DNA of 41,085 bases from Acidobacteriota bacterium (GTDB lineage Bacteria; Acidobacteriota; Vicinamibacteria; Vicinamibacterales; 2-12-FULL-66-21): positions 18,406 to 59,490 of the forward strand of contig QHWT01000098.1 in the NCBI GenBank assembly GCA_003222675.1, read 5' to 3'. The notes under the pieces are model-generated. The model was given only the letters and a program-made list of their open reading frames with translations. It ran no database searches and was not told where the DNA came from. Shown here piece by piece: positions 7,603 through 15,877 of the stretch. Every line of letters begins with the position of its first letter. The first letter of the stretch is position 1. A program made the translations under genes and the position numbers.

Positions 7603-9381
7603 TCAGCGCGTCTCGAGCGCAACAGCCATCGGCAAGCGGACGCGAAACGTTGCGCCTTCGCCCACGCCGGCGCTTTGCGCCTGGATGGTGCCACCATGCA
7701 TCTCGACGATGCTGCGGGCGATGGAGAGGCCGAGCCCCAACCCTCCGTGAGCGCGCGTGAACTGCACGTCTGCCTGACGGAACCGTTCGAACACGTGCGG
7801 CAGGAACGCCGGATCGATTCCGCGGCCGTTGTCCGCGACGATCACCTCGACGTCTTCCCCGGCACATTCCGCATGCACCCGCACGTGGCCGCCATTCGGC
7901 GTGAACTTCACCGCGTTCGTGAGCAGGTTCCAGAACACCTGCTGCAGCCGATCGTAATCGCCGTGCAACGTCGCGGTTCCGTCCACGCGGGCTTCGATCC
8001 GGATGTTTTTTCCCTGGGCCGCGGGGGCGACCGTCGCGATCGAATCGGCAATCAGCTGCGGCACGCTGACCGGACCGGGGTTCAAGCGCAGCTTGCCTGA
8101 CACGATGCGCGAGACGTCGAGGATCTCTTCGACAATCTGCGTCAGCGTCGCGCCGTTGCGCTCGATGACCTCCAGCGCGGCCGGTTGACGTTCCGCCGGC
8201 ACGACGCCCGTGCGCAACATGCGCGTGTAGCCGAGCATGGCGTTCAGCGGCGTGCGCAGCTCGTGCGACAACATCGCGAGGAACTGGTCCTTCAAGTGGT
8301 TCGCCGTGCGCGCCTCTTCGTAGGCCCACGCGTTCTCGATCGCCGCCGCCGCGCGATCCGCGACGGTCTCGGCAAACCGAAGATCCGCTTCCGTATATCG
8401 TCGTCCTGATTCGGCGGACACGAACGTGATCGCGCCGACCACGGTGTGGCGGGTGCGCAGCGGCACGATCATGTAAGACGTCACCCCGAGTTTGCGGACG
8501 GCGGCGAGCCGCTGGGGATCCTTGACTCCGGCAACGATCATCTCGTCGGTCAGGTGCGAGAGTCGCTCGGAGCGTCCCGTTCGAATCACGTTCGGGAGTC
8601 CAGTGGGCGCGTCGGGCGCGGGAGGATAGTTCTGCTGATACTCCTCCGCGAGCGCGACGCGCGCCGGATCGACGTGCGCAACGGCGAGGCATTCGATAGC
8701 GCCGCGCGGACTGACGATGTGGACCGCGCACCAGTCGGCGATGTGCGGCACCGCGAGCTGCGCAACCGTCTTCAATGTCTGCTGGTAGTCGAGCGACGCG
8801 GCGAGCGCGGACGCCGCCCGCGCGATGAACAATGCCTGTTGTTCGCTGTGCCGCTGTTCGTCGTGCAGATCGGCCGTGCGCAGCGCCGCGCCCGCCAGGT
8901 TGCCGAGCGCGCGCGCGATCTCGATGTCGTCGGGAGTGAACGTGTGCGGAGTGCGGTAGTAGAACACGAGCGTCGCGGTCGCTTCATCGTGAATGACCAG
9001 CGGGATCGCGAGCATCGATCGAATGCCCTCGCGCGCGTAGGCCTCGCGCCGCGATTCCAGGAGCGGCAGGTCGTCGACGTTCTGGGCTTCAATGGGATCG
9101 CGGGAGCGCACGGGCGCTGCCGGCTGCCCCTGAAACGACGAAATCATCGCCGCAGCGAAATCCGGAGAGACCCCCGCATGCGACGCGACGTGCCAGACCT
9201 TGCGCACGGTGTCGAGACGCCACACCGCGTAGCCGTCCGCAGAGACGAGATCGCTCGAAAGCCTGAGGATCGCGCCAAGGACGTCTTCGAGGCGTGGCGA
9301 TCCGAGGAGAGCGCCCGAACTGGCTATCAATGCGAGCAGCCGCTGTTGCAGCCCGCTCCCGAGCGACGCAGCGTCCGCCAT
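7603..9381 (-). CDS. GAF-GAF sensor histidine kinase
   Basis: This is a cytoplasmic kinase of 592 residues without transmembrane segments. Two GAF domains (about residues 30-175 and 190-345) precede a HisKA dimerisation domain with the phospho-acceptor block MLSHELRTPLNAMLGY near residue 370. The HATPase_c domain shows the N box (WNLLTNAVKF), G1 (DNGRGID) and G2 (HGGLGLGLSI). It has no receiver domain of its own, so the partner is elsewhere. The start ATG at 9381 gives MADAASLGSGLQQ with no long upstream extension. The MEDS protein lies immediately downstream on the same strand. The PHP hydrolase upstream stops only 6 bases before this ATG, so all may share a transcript. Confidence 0.93.
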   Translation of the reverse strand: MADAASLGSGLQQRLLALIASSGALLGSPRLEDVLGAILRLSSDLVSADGYAVWRLDTVRKVWHVASHAGVSPDFAAAMISSFQGQPAAPVRSRDPIEAQNVDDLPLLESRREAYAREGIRSMLAIPLVIHDEATATLVFYYRTPHTFTPDDIEIARALGNLAGAALRTADLHDEQRHSEQQALFIARAASALAASLDYQQTLKTVAQLAVPHIADWCAVHIVSPRGAIECLAVAHVDPARVALAEEYQQNYPPAPDAPTGLPNVIRTGRSERLSHLTDEMIVAGVKDPQRLAAVRKLGVTSYMIVPLRTRHTVVGAITFVSAESGRRYTEADLRFAETVADRAAAAIENAWAYEEARTANHLKDQFLAMLSHELRTPLNAMLGYTRMLRTGVVPAERQPAALEVIERNGATLTQIVEEILDVSRIVSGKLRLNPGPVSVPQLIADSIATVAPAAQGKNIRIEARVDGTATLHGDYDRLQQVFWNLLTNAVKFTPNGGHVRVHAECAGEDVEVIVADNGRGIDPAFLPHVFERFRQADVQFTRAHGGLGLGLSIARSIVEMHGGTIQAQSAGVGEGATFRVRLPMAVALETR

Positions 9382-9387
9382 GCGGCG

Positions 9388-10299
9388 TCATTCTATCGCG
9401 CGGCGAGGGCCGGCCAACGTGAGGCCGAACGCTCCGAGCCACGCGCACAGCACGGCGATACGGTTCAGTTGTCCGTGCAGATTCGGTTTCGCGGTCGCGG
9501 CGGCGCGGCACGCCTCCCCGACAGCAAGCGCGAGGTGCGGATCACCATAGGTCCGACCGCGCCCGTCACATGCCACCGTCCGGCCTGCGTGAATCGCCTC
9601 GAGCACGCTTCTGATCGTCATGTCGCGCGCGAAGATGTACGTGCGACACAGCCCGATCGGTGCGAGATAGTGGAAGTCGGACGAGCCAATCTGTGCGATA
9701 CCGGGGTGCTCGGCGAGCGCGCGCGCAACGGACGCGTCGAGTTCGCGGCTCGACTTGTCGTTCACGTGACGAACCGGGTGCGCCGATTCCACACCGTCGA
9801 TGTCCGCGAACGCGCCATCGATGGCACGCGCGGCTTCGTTATCGGGGTGCGCAGCGATCGCCACACCCCCCGCGGCGTGCACCGCCGCAGCCACCGTCCG
9901 CGCCGATCGGTCCCACCCCACCGTGCGCTGCACGCCGACGGCCCCCATGTGAAATTTCGGCGTGGTCACTTCTTCCCCCGGAAGCAGCAGCACACCCTGC
10001 GAGCGCGACGCGAACCAGTTCGTCAATGTCCACGACAGCATCTGATTGTGATTCGTCAACGCGATGATGTCGAGCCCTCGTCGGCGGGCCTCCGACGCGA
10101 GCGCCCACGGCGGCAGCGCGCCGTCCCCTGGAAAACTATGAACGTGCAGATCCGCGCTCAGCACCTGGAAGCCGTCATAGATCTTCCCTGAGCTTGTCGA
10201 AGGGACGGACCGCGAGGTCGCGATGGAGCGCTCGCTGATCGATCCGAGCACGAGACCCGTGAGCCACAGCGCGGCAAGCGCAAGCCGGACGCGTCTCAT
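9388..10299 (-). CDS. PHP-domain metallohydrolase (CehA/McbA family)
   Basis: This is a predicted exported or membrane-anchored hydrolase of 303 residues. It starts with a signal-like segment (MRRVRLALAALWLTGLVLG). The PHP metal-binding motifs are visible as SADLHVHSFPGDG, ALTNHNQ, IAAHPDNE and GSSDFHY, and these His/Asp residues coordinate the metals in PHP phosphoesterases. CehA/McbA relatives hydrolyse carbamate insecticides, but most members are uncharacterised and a phosphoester substrate is equally possible. The start overlaps the stop of the upstream membrane protein by four bases (ATGA), so the two are translationally coupled. Confidence 0.88.
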   Translation of the reverse strand: MRRVRLALAALWLTGLVLGSISERSIATSRSVPSTSSGKIYDGFQVLSADLHVHSFPGDGALPPWALASEARRRGLDIIALTNHNQMLSWTLTNWFASRSQGVLLLPGEEVTTPKFHMGAVGVQRTVGWDRSARTVAAAVHAAGGVAIAAHPDNEAARAIDGAFADIDGVESAHPVRHVNDKSSRELDASVARALAEHPGIAQIGSSDFHYLAPIGLCRTYIFARDMTIRSVLEAIHAGRTVACDGRGRTYGDPHLALAVGEACRAAATAKPNLHGQLNRIAVLCAWLGAFGLTLAGPRRAIE

Positions 10300-10856
10300 C
10301 GCGCGAACGCTCCGACGATGCGCGGCCAGATCGCAACGGCGGCCCCGAAGATCGCGAGTCCGCTGCCGACGCTGATTACCTGGTGCGCGATCGTCCGCCG
10401 TACGGCGGCATCACGCGGAAGCTGCAGTGCGCTGCGAAAAAATGCGAACACGATCGTCGCGTTCCAGACCAACGGGACGATCATCGATGCAAACAGCCAG
10501 CGTGTGTCCCGTGCGGAGATTGGGAGCGCCAGCGCCCAGACGGCGGCGCCGAGCAGCCACAGGGACCACGGGGCGTGACCCGAAAACAGCAGATCCATTG
10601 CGCGCGCCGTCCCCAACGCGCGTTGGGAGGCCGATGGCATCGTCACCCACGCCGCGGCCACCTGGATGGCGACGAGAAACATCCAGCACGCCGTCACGCT
10701 CGCGACGAGCCCAATGCTGACGTGAGAGGTGGACGAGATCGACGCGGCCGTACCAATCGTGACACCCACAATTGCCGGCCGATAGCACGCGTCGAGAACT
10801 GAGACGGCGTGGGGCTCAGCGCTCAGGCGTGAATACGCGCGCCGCGGAGCGCACAT
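10296..10856 (-). CDS. Unrecognised membrane protein with about four TM segments
   Basis: I do not recognise the family. The translation from ATG 10856 (MCAPRRAYS) is 186 residues with hydrophobic stretches near VGVTIGTAASI, VASVTACWMFLVAIQVAAAW, SLWLLGAAVWALALPI, VPLVWNATIVFAFF and GLAIFGAAVAIWP. An in-frame ATG at 10910 would add a short hydrophilic leader. The overlap (ATGA) with the PHP hydrolase suggests a joint function at the membrane. It is transcribed divergently from the stressosome operon, with 89 bases between the two starts. Confidence 0.7.
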   Translation of the reverse strand: MCAPRRAYSRLSAEPHAVSVLDACYRPAIVGVTIGTAASISSTSHVSIGLVASVTACWMFLVAIQVAAAWVTMPSASQRALGTARAMDLLFSGHAPWSLWLLGAAVWALALPISARDTRWLFASMIVPLVWNATIVFAFFRSALQLPRDAAVRRTIAHQVISVGSGLAIFGAAVAIWPRIVGAFAR

Positions 10857-10945
10857 GATTTCCACTTCGGGAAAGAGGCGGGTACACATCAGGGCTGTCC
10901 CCTGTAACATGCCGACAATGCACTACCTCGCACTTCCAGGCTGAC

Positions 10946-13069
10946 ATGTCTACGGGGCCGGCCTCGCTGCTCACGCTCGTCATCCGCCACGATCAGGATG
11001 TTGTGACCGCGCGACAACGCGCTGGAACCATCGCGGACCTGCTCGGTTTCGATTCCGGCGAACAGACGCGTATCGCCACCGCGGTCTCGGAGATCGTACG
11101 GAACGCCTTTCGATATGCGGGTGCGGGCCAGGTCGAATTCCTCGTCGACCGCGGCGCGCAGCCGCAAACGCTGATCATCCGCGTCGTGGATCGCGGCAAG
11201 GGTATTCCTCAACTCGAGCGCGTGTTGAACGGAAGCTATAAGTCGTCGACGGGGATGGGCCTCGGCATCACCGGCGCGCGGCGGCTGATGGATGAATTCC
11301 AGATTGAGTCGACTCCCGCGCGCGGCACGCGGATCGTCATGCGGAAGGTGCTGCCGCCGCGGGCCCCGGTCCTGACCGAAGCGAGGGTCGTGACAATCCT
11401 GCGCACGATTCGGTCGCATCAGCCGGCGGGCATGGCCGAGGAGTTCCAGCGCCAGAATCAGGAGCTCCTCCGTGCGCTCGACGAGTTGCAGACACGGCAG
11501 GAGGAGCTCGTACGTCTCAACCGCGAGCTCGAAGACACGAATCGCGGCGTCGTCGCGCTGTACGCGGAGCTCGATGAAAAGGCCGACCATCTGCGCCGTG
11601 CCGACGAACTCAAATCGCGGTTCCTCTCCAACATGACCCACGAGTTCCGCACGCCGGTGAACTCGATCATCGGCCTGTGCAACCTGATCGTCGAGGATCG
11701 CCAGCGTGACGGACACGAGGTTGAACAGGAGGTCGTGTACATCCGCAAGGCGGCCGAACAACTCGGGGAGCTCGTCAACGACCTGCTCGATCTGGCGAAG
11801 GTCGAAGCGGGCAAGACACCCGTACGCCCTGCACCGGTGGACGTTTCGAAGCTGTTCGGCGCGCTGCGCGGTATGCTGCGTCCGCTGCTGCTGAACCAGG
11901 CCGTCGCGCTCGCGTTCGACGCGGCAGACGATCTGCCGGCGCTCATCACGGATGAAGCCAAGGTCTCGCAGATCCTGCGGAACCTGATCTCGAACGCGCT
12001 GAAGTTCACGGAGCGCGGCGAGGTCCGCGTCGGCGCCGCGCTCGCGACGAATGGCAAGCATATCGCGTTCACGGTTTCCGACACGGGCATCGGCATCGCA
12101 CCGGAGGACCAGCAGCGCATTTTCGAAGAGTTCACGCAAATCGAGCACCGGCTGCAGCGCGGCGTGCGCGGCACCGGCCTGGGCCTGCCGCTCTCCAAAC
12201 GCCTGGCCGAACTGCTCGGCGGAACGATCAGCGTGTCGAGCGAGGCCGGGATCGGGTCCACGTTCAGCGTCACGCTGCCGGTGCGTCACAGCGCGGCCGA
12301 GGAACCGGCGCTCGAGTTCGACTGGCGCGCGGAGCCGGGAAAACGCCCGGTCCTCGTCGTCGACGATGCAGCCGACGAACACCTCATTTACGAAAAGCTC
12401 CTGAAGGGCACCGCTTTTCAGATCTATCCCGCTACCACGATCGAGCAGGCGGAGCACGCCCTTGGCGTGATTCATCCCGCGCTCGTACTTCTCGACATCC
12501 GGCTGCGCGGCGCCGAATCGTGGGACCTTCTCCTGCGTTTGCGCCGAGACCCCGCAACCGACCAGATTCCCGTAATCGTCGTCTCCGCGCTCGACGAGCG
12601 CGAGCGGGCGCTTGCGCTTGGCGCGCAGGCGTACTTCTCGAAGCCGGTGCCGCGTCGCGCGCTCCTCGACACGATGGACGCGCTCACGACGTCGAGCTCA
12701 GGATCGATGCGCGTGTTGCTCGTCGAGGACGAGGAAATCTCGCGATACCTGATCGCGCAGGCGCTCGACGGCGCGTATCAGCTGACGGCGTGCGCAGACG
12801 CAGAAGCAGGATTGCGCGAAGCGCGCGCGCACGCGGCAGACGTGATCCTGCTGGACCTGATGCTGCCGGGCATCACCGGCTGGGAGATGCTCGACGCGCT
12901 CCGCGAGGATGCGTCGACTCGCGACGTGCCGGTGATCATCGTCAGCGGGAGCGCGCTCGACCACGCCGGCCGCGCGCATTTGCTGAGACACGCGCGCGAT
13001 GTCATCTCGAAAGCCGACCTCACGCGCGAGCGCCTCCTCGGGGCAATCGCGGCGGCAGTTGGGAGATAA
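10946..13069 (+). CDS. Hybrid histidine kinase with N-terminal RsbT-like ATPase domain and two receiver domains
   Basis: The product has 707 residues. Residues 1-130 form an RsbT/RsbW-type ATPase fold with AVSEIVRNAFRYAG, VVDRGKGIP and GMGLGITGARRLMDEF, closely resembling the separate RsbT encoded downstream. A coiled-coil linker (about 165-220) leads to HisKA with NMTHEFRTPVNSIIGL. HATPase_c follows with RNLISNALKFTE and RGTGLGLPLS. Receiver 1 (from about 465) has VLVVDDAADE and LLDIRLRG. Receiver 2 (from about 588) has VLLVEDEEIS, LLDLMLPGITG and a Lys in VISKADL. It is the first gene of the cluster. The domain order suggests that it couples a phosphorelay to the partner-switching proteins, which is an inference. 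Confidence 0.92.
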   Translation: MSTGPASLLTLVIRHDQDVVTARQRAGTIADLLGFDSGEQTRIATAVSEIVRNAFRYAGAGQVEFLVDRGAQPQTLIIRVVDRGKGIPQLERVLNGSYKSSTGMGLGITGARRLMDEFQIESTPARGTRIVMRKVLPPRAPVLTEARVVTILRTIRSHQPAGMAEEFQRQNQELLRALDELQTRQEELVRLNRELEDTNRGVVALYAELDEKADHLRRADELKSRFLSNMTHEFRTPVNSIIGLCNLIVEDRQRDGHEVEQEVVYIRKAAEQLGELVNDLLDLAKVEAGKTPVRPAPVDVSKLFGALRGMLRPLLLNQAVALAFDAADDLPALITDEAKVSQILRNLISNALKFTERGEVRVGAALATNGKHIAFTVSDTGIGIAPEDQQRIFEEFTQIEHRLQRGVRGTGLGLPLSKRLAELLGGTISVSSEAGIGSTFSVTLPVRHSAAEEPALEFDWRAEPGKRPVLVVDDAADEHLIYEKLLKGTAFQIYPATTIEQAEHALGVIHPALVLLDIRLRGAESWDLLLRLRRDPATDQIPVIVVSALDERERALALGAQAYFSKPVPRRALLDTMDALTTSSSGSMRVLLVEDEEISRYLIAQALDGAYQLTACADAEAGLREARAHAADVILLDLMLPGITGWEMLDALREDASTRDVPVIIVSGSALDHAGRAHLLRHARDVISKADLTRERLLGAIAAAVGR

Positions 13070-13078
13070 TCACCGACC

Positions 13079-13972
13079 ATGCTCACGGAACTCTTCGGAC
13101 AGGATGATGCCGCGATCCTCCAGCGGTGGATGGACAACCAGCTGGCCGGGAGCGGTTTCCGGCCGGATCGCATCAGCAGAGCGGAACTACAGGAAAACGC
13201 GACGCAGTTTCTGTCTGCCTTCAGGCGGGCACTTTCCTCCGGCAGCACCGATATCCATGGCGCCGATTGGGCCGCCGTTCGTCACGTGCTCGACGTGCTC
13301 TCGGCGTCCCGCGCCGAACGGGGCTTCTCGCCGTCGGAGACGGCGACGTTCATCTTCTCGCTCAAACAGCCGTTGTTCGACCGCATCCGCGGCCTACACG
13401 AAAAAGATGGCGTCAAGCTCGCGGACACGACGTGGGAGATAAACCAGATCCTCGACAAGCTCGGGTTGTACACCGCGGAGGTCTTTCAGCGCAGCCGCGA
13501 CGCGATCATCGCCCGGCAGCAGCAGGAAGTGCTGGAGTTGTCGACGCCGGTCGTGGCGCTGTGGGACGGGATCCTGGCGCTGCCGCTGATCGGAACGCTC
13601 GACAGTGCGCGCACACAAATCGTCATGGAAACGCTGCTGCAGCGGATCGTCGACAGCGGCGCGGCGATCGCCATCATCGACATCACGGGCGTCCCGACCG
13701 TCGACACGTTGACCGCGCAGCATCTGCTGAAAACCGTGGCTGCGGCGAGGCTGATGGGGGCCGACTGCATCATCAGCGGTATCCGGCCGCAGATCGCGCA
13801 GACGATCGTCCACCTCGGCGTCGAGCTCGGCTCCGTGGTGACAAAGGCGACGCTGGCCGATGCCTTCAGGGTCGCTCTTCAGCGCACCGGCCTCGCCGTT
13901 CAGAAGCAGCTGCCGCACGAGCGCAAGCCTCCGGCTGAGAGGGACCGCACGTCCGGCGGCAGCGAGGCCTGA
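13079..13972 (+). CDS. rsbR: RsbR-type stressosome sensor/scaffold (RsbRD-N plus STAS)
   Basis: This protein of 297 residues has an N-terminal helical RsbRD-like domain (about 1-160, with ISRAELQENATQFLSAF and RGFSPSETATFIFSLK) joined to a C-terminal STAS domain (about 165-275). The STAS part begins ELSTPVVALWDGILALPLIG and contains IIDITGVPTVDT, whose Thr in DITG corresponds to the main phospho-site in RsbR proteins. GIRPQIAQTIVHLGVEL follows. RsbR proteins assemble with RsbS into a large scaffold that holds RsbT until stress releases it. The start ATG 13079 lies 9 bases after the kinase stop. The gene ends one base before the rsbS start codon. The sensed signal is unknown because the RsbRD domain has no evident cofactor site. 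Confidence 0.92.
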   Translation: MLTELFGQDDAAILQRWMDNQLAGSGFRPDRISRAELQENATQFLSAFRRALSSGSTDIHGADWAAVRHVLDVLSASRAERGFSPSETATFIFSLKQPLFDRIRGLHEKDGVKLADTTWEINQILDKLGLYTAEVFQRSRDAIIARQQQEVLELSTPVVALWDGILALPLIGTLDSARTQIVMETLLQRIVDSGAAIAIIDITGVPTVDTLTAQHLLKTVAAARLMGADCIISGIRPQIAQTIVHLGVELGSVVTKATLADAFRVALQRTGLAVQKQLPHERKPPAERDRTSGGSEA

Positions 13973-13973
13973 C

Positions 13974-14360
13974 GTGGAGCGGATTCCCATTCTGAAGATG
14001 GGCGAGTACCTGCTCGTCACCATCCAGGTCGACATGCACGATCGCGTCGCAATGACGCTCCAAGACGACCTGACGGCGCGGATCGTCTCGGCCCACGCAA
14101 AGGGCGTGCTGATCGACATTTCGGCGCTCGAGATCGTCGACTCCTTCATCGGCCGCATGCTCGGGGACCTCGCGGCCATGTCGCGCGTGCTCGCTGCCGA
14201 AACTGTCGTCGTCGGCATGCGTCCCGCCGTCGCGATCACTCTCGTCGAGCTCGGCCTGTCCTTGACCGGCGTACGCACCGCGCTGAATGTTGAGCGCGGC
14301 ATGGAGCTCCTCCGCCGGCGCATTGCCGAACAAGGACGAGACGGTGCCGGTTCTGATTAG
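13974..14360 (+). CDS. rsbS: RsbS-type STAS scaffold protein
   Basis: This is a single STAS domain of 128 residues (IPILKMGEYLLVTIQVDMHD at the N terminus). The phospho-acceptor block reads GVLIDISALEIVDSFIGRML, and the Ser in DIS matches the site phosphorylated by RsbT in RsbS proteins. The start is the GTG at 13974, one base after the rsbR TGA. Its 3' end overlaps the rsbT start by 17 bases, so the pair is coupled. It would form the stressosome core with RsbR in the cytoplasm. Confidence 0.92.
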   Translation: MERIPILKMGEYLLVTIQVDMHDRVAMTLQDDLTARIVSAHAKGVLIDISALEIVDSFIGRMLGDLAAMSRVLAAETVVVGMRPAVAITLVELGLSLTGVRTALNVERGMELLRRRIAEQGRDGAGSD

Positions 14361-14748
14361 CGCTACCCACGGAATCCACACTCCGGAAGATGTCGTGGCG
14401 GTGCGGCAGGCGGTGCGGCAACGCGCTGTCGAACTCGGATTCAACCTCGTCGATCAAACCAAGCTGGTCACGGCGGCGAGCGAGCTGGCGCGAAACACGC
14501 TGCAGTACGGCGGCGGCGGAGCCGTGCTGATTGAAGGCATCGGCGACGGCTTACGACGAGGGCTGCGTCTCACGTTCGAAGACAAGGGGCCGGGCATCGC
14601 GGATATCGATGAGGCATTGCGGGGTGGTTTCAGTACGGCTGGCGGCCTCGGCCTCGGTCTCAGTGGGGCACGGCGTCTGTCGAACGAATTCCAGATCGAA
14701 TCGCGTCCCGGCGAAGGCACGCGCGTGACCATCACACGGTGGCGATGA
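14344..14748 (+). CDS. rsbT: RsbT-type serine/threonine switch kinase
   Basis: This is a GHKL-fold kinase of 134 residues that phosphorylates RsbS and RsbR and is then free to act on an output partner. The ATP-binding motifs are the N box (AASELARNTLQYGGG), FEDKGPGIADID and GGLGLGLSGARRLSNEF. I chose GTG 14344 (VPVLISATHG), which overlaps the rsbS end. An ATG at 14287 would start further inside rsbS and add unrelated residues. No RsbU phosphatase, the classical RsbT target, is encoded in the window. The output may therefore be the downstream GGDEF protein or the hybrid kinase. Confidence 0.92.
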   Translation: MPVLISATHGIHTPEDVVAVRQAVRQRAVELGFNLVDQTKLVTAASELARNTLQYGGGGAVLIEGIGDGLRRGLRLTFEDKGPGIADIDEALRGGFSTAGGLGLGLSGARRLSNEFQIESRPGEGTRVTITRWR

Positions 14749-15767
14749 GCGTGTCGGGCGCAGGATTTCCCGTCGAGGATTCCGCGCAGGTCGCCTCCGT
14801 GCGCCGCGCGGCGCAGCGCGCCGCGGAAGCGCTGGACTTCACCGAGGCGCGCGCTGGCCAGGTGGCGCTCGTGGTGACGGAGCTGGGTACGAACCTCGTC
14901 AAGCACGCGACGCGAGGCGAGATGCTGCTGCGGATGCTGGACGAGCATGTCGCGGACGGAGCGGGCCTCGAAGTACTGGCGCTCGATCGCGGACCCGGCA
15001 TCCCCGACGTCGCGCTCTCGGCGCGGAACGGCTATTCGACGGCGGGCACGCTCGGACATGGGCTCGGCGCAATCGGCCGGCAATCGGATCTCCTGCAGAT
15101 CTACACGCAGCCGTCCGGGACGGGGATCCTGGCGCGCATCGGGCGCGATGAACCCGGAGCAGTCGCGCGCAGTTCGCGGCTGGAGATTGGCGCCGTCCAG
15201 GTCAATGCAACCGGGGAGCAGATCTGCGGCGACGATTGGACGGCCCGCGTGCGGGATGAGCGTCTATCGCTGATCGTCGCGGATGGTCTCGGGCACGGGC
15301 TATCCGCGCACGATGCCGCGCGCCGGGCCGTCTCTGAATTCGACAGAATGCACGAAGAGAATCCGGCGACCATCATCGGCGCTCTGCACGCCTCGCTGCG
15401 GTCGACACGAGGCGCCGCGGTTGCGGTGGCGGCCGTGGATCTCGAGCGGGGCGTCCTGCGATACAGCGGCCTCGGCAACATTGCTGGGGTCATCCTTGGA
15501 CCGGGCACCAGCCGTCATAGTATGGTTTCGCAGAATGGGACCGCGGGACACAGGGCGAGCCGGATCCAAGAGTTTCAGTATCCTTTTCCGCCGCAGTCGA
15601 TCCTCGTCATGCACTCGGACGGTCTCGGGACGCAATGGGATATCGGGGCGTATCCGGGGCTGCGGGCCCGTCACCCCAGCCTGATCGCAGGGGTCCTCTA
15701 TCGAGACTTCAGCCGCCGGCGCGACGATGTGACGATTGTGGTCATCAAGGACCAACCTGAGGTGTAA
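14745..15767 (+). CDS. RsbX-like PP2C phosphatase fused to an RsbT/RsbW-like ATPase domain
   Basis: The protein has 340 residues in two parts. Residues 1-135 form a second GHKL ATPase domain (VVTELGTNLVKHATRGE, LDRGPGIPDV and TLGHGLGAIGRQSD). Residues 145-340 form a SpoIIE/RsbX-type PP2C phosphatase with metal-binding Asp residues in CGDDW, VADGLGHG, HSDGLGTQWD and RRDDVTIVV. In the classical system RsbX dephosphorylates RsbS and RsbR to reset the stressosome. The ATG at 14745 overlaps the rsbT stop as ATGA; a GTG at 14739 is also in frame. Having kinase-fold and phosphatase domains in one chain suggests local control of both arms, which is an inference. Confidence 0.9.
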   Translation: MSVSGAGFPVEDSAQVASVRRAAQRAAEALDFTEARAGQVALVVTELGTNLVKHATRGEMLLRMLDEHVADGAGLEVLALDRGPGIPDVALSARNGYSTAGTLGHGLGAIGRQSDLLQIYTQPSGTGILARIGRDEPGAVARSSRLEIGAVQVNATGEQICGDDWTARVRDERLSLIVADGLGHGLSAHDAARRAVSEFDRMHEENPATIIGALHASLRSTRGAAVAVAAVDLERGVLRYSGLGNIAGVILGPGTSRHSMVSQNGTAGHRASRIQEFQYPFPPQSILVMHSDGLGTQWDIGAYPGLRARHPSLIAGVLYRDFSRRRDDVTIVVIKDQPEV

Positions 15768-15877
15768 CTTTCACCGAGGGCTGCCGAAAAACTGTAGTGG
15801 TCTTCCGCTCGCGGGCCCAAGGGAGCGGTTTGTGGTGTCCTGGCACGGCACAGGGCTTGATTCACGGTGGCGCACTC

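Noticed and set aside
8446-10191. Rightward open frame of 581 codons
   Set aside because: It is antisense to the GAF kinase and the PHP hydrolase, both with clear motifs; its translation is Arg-rich and motif-free.
10889-12475. Leftward open frame of 528 codons
   Set aside because: It is antisense to the hybrid kinase; the high GC content keeps the frame open.
13210-13230. CCTTCAGGCGG in rsbR as another copy of the palindromic family
   Set aside because: The match is short, lacks the flanking arms, and lies in a conserved part of the RsbRD domain.
15805-15828. Possible terminator hairpin before the GGDEF gene (CCGCTC ... GAGCGG)
   Set aside because: The stem is only six pairs with a 12-base loop and no T run, so it is too weak to call.
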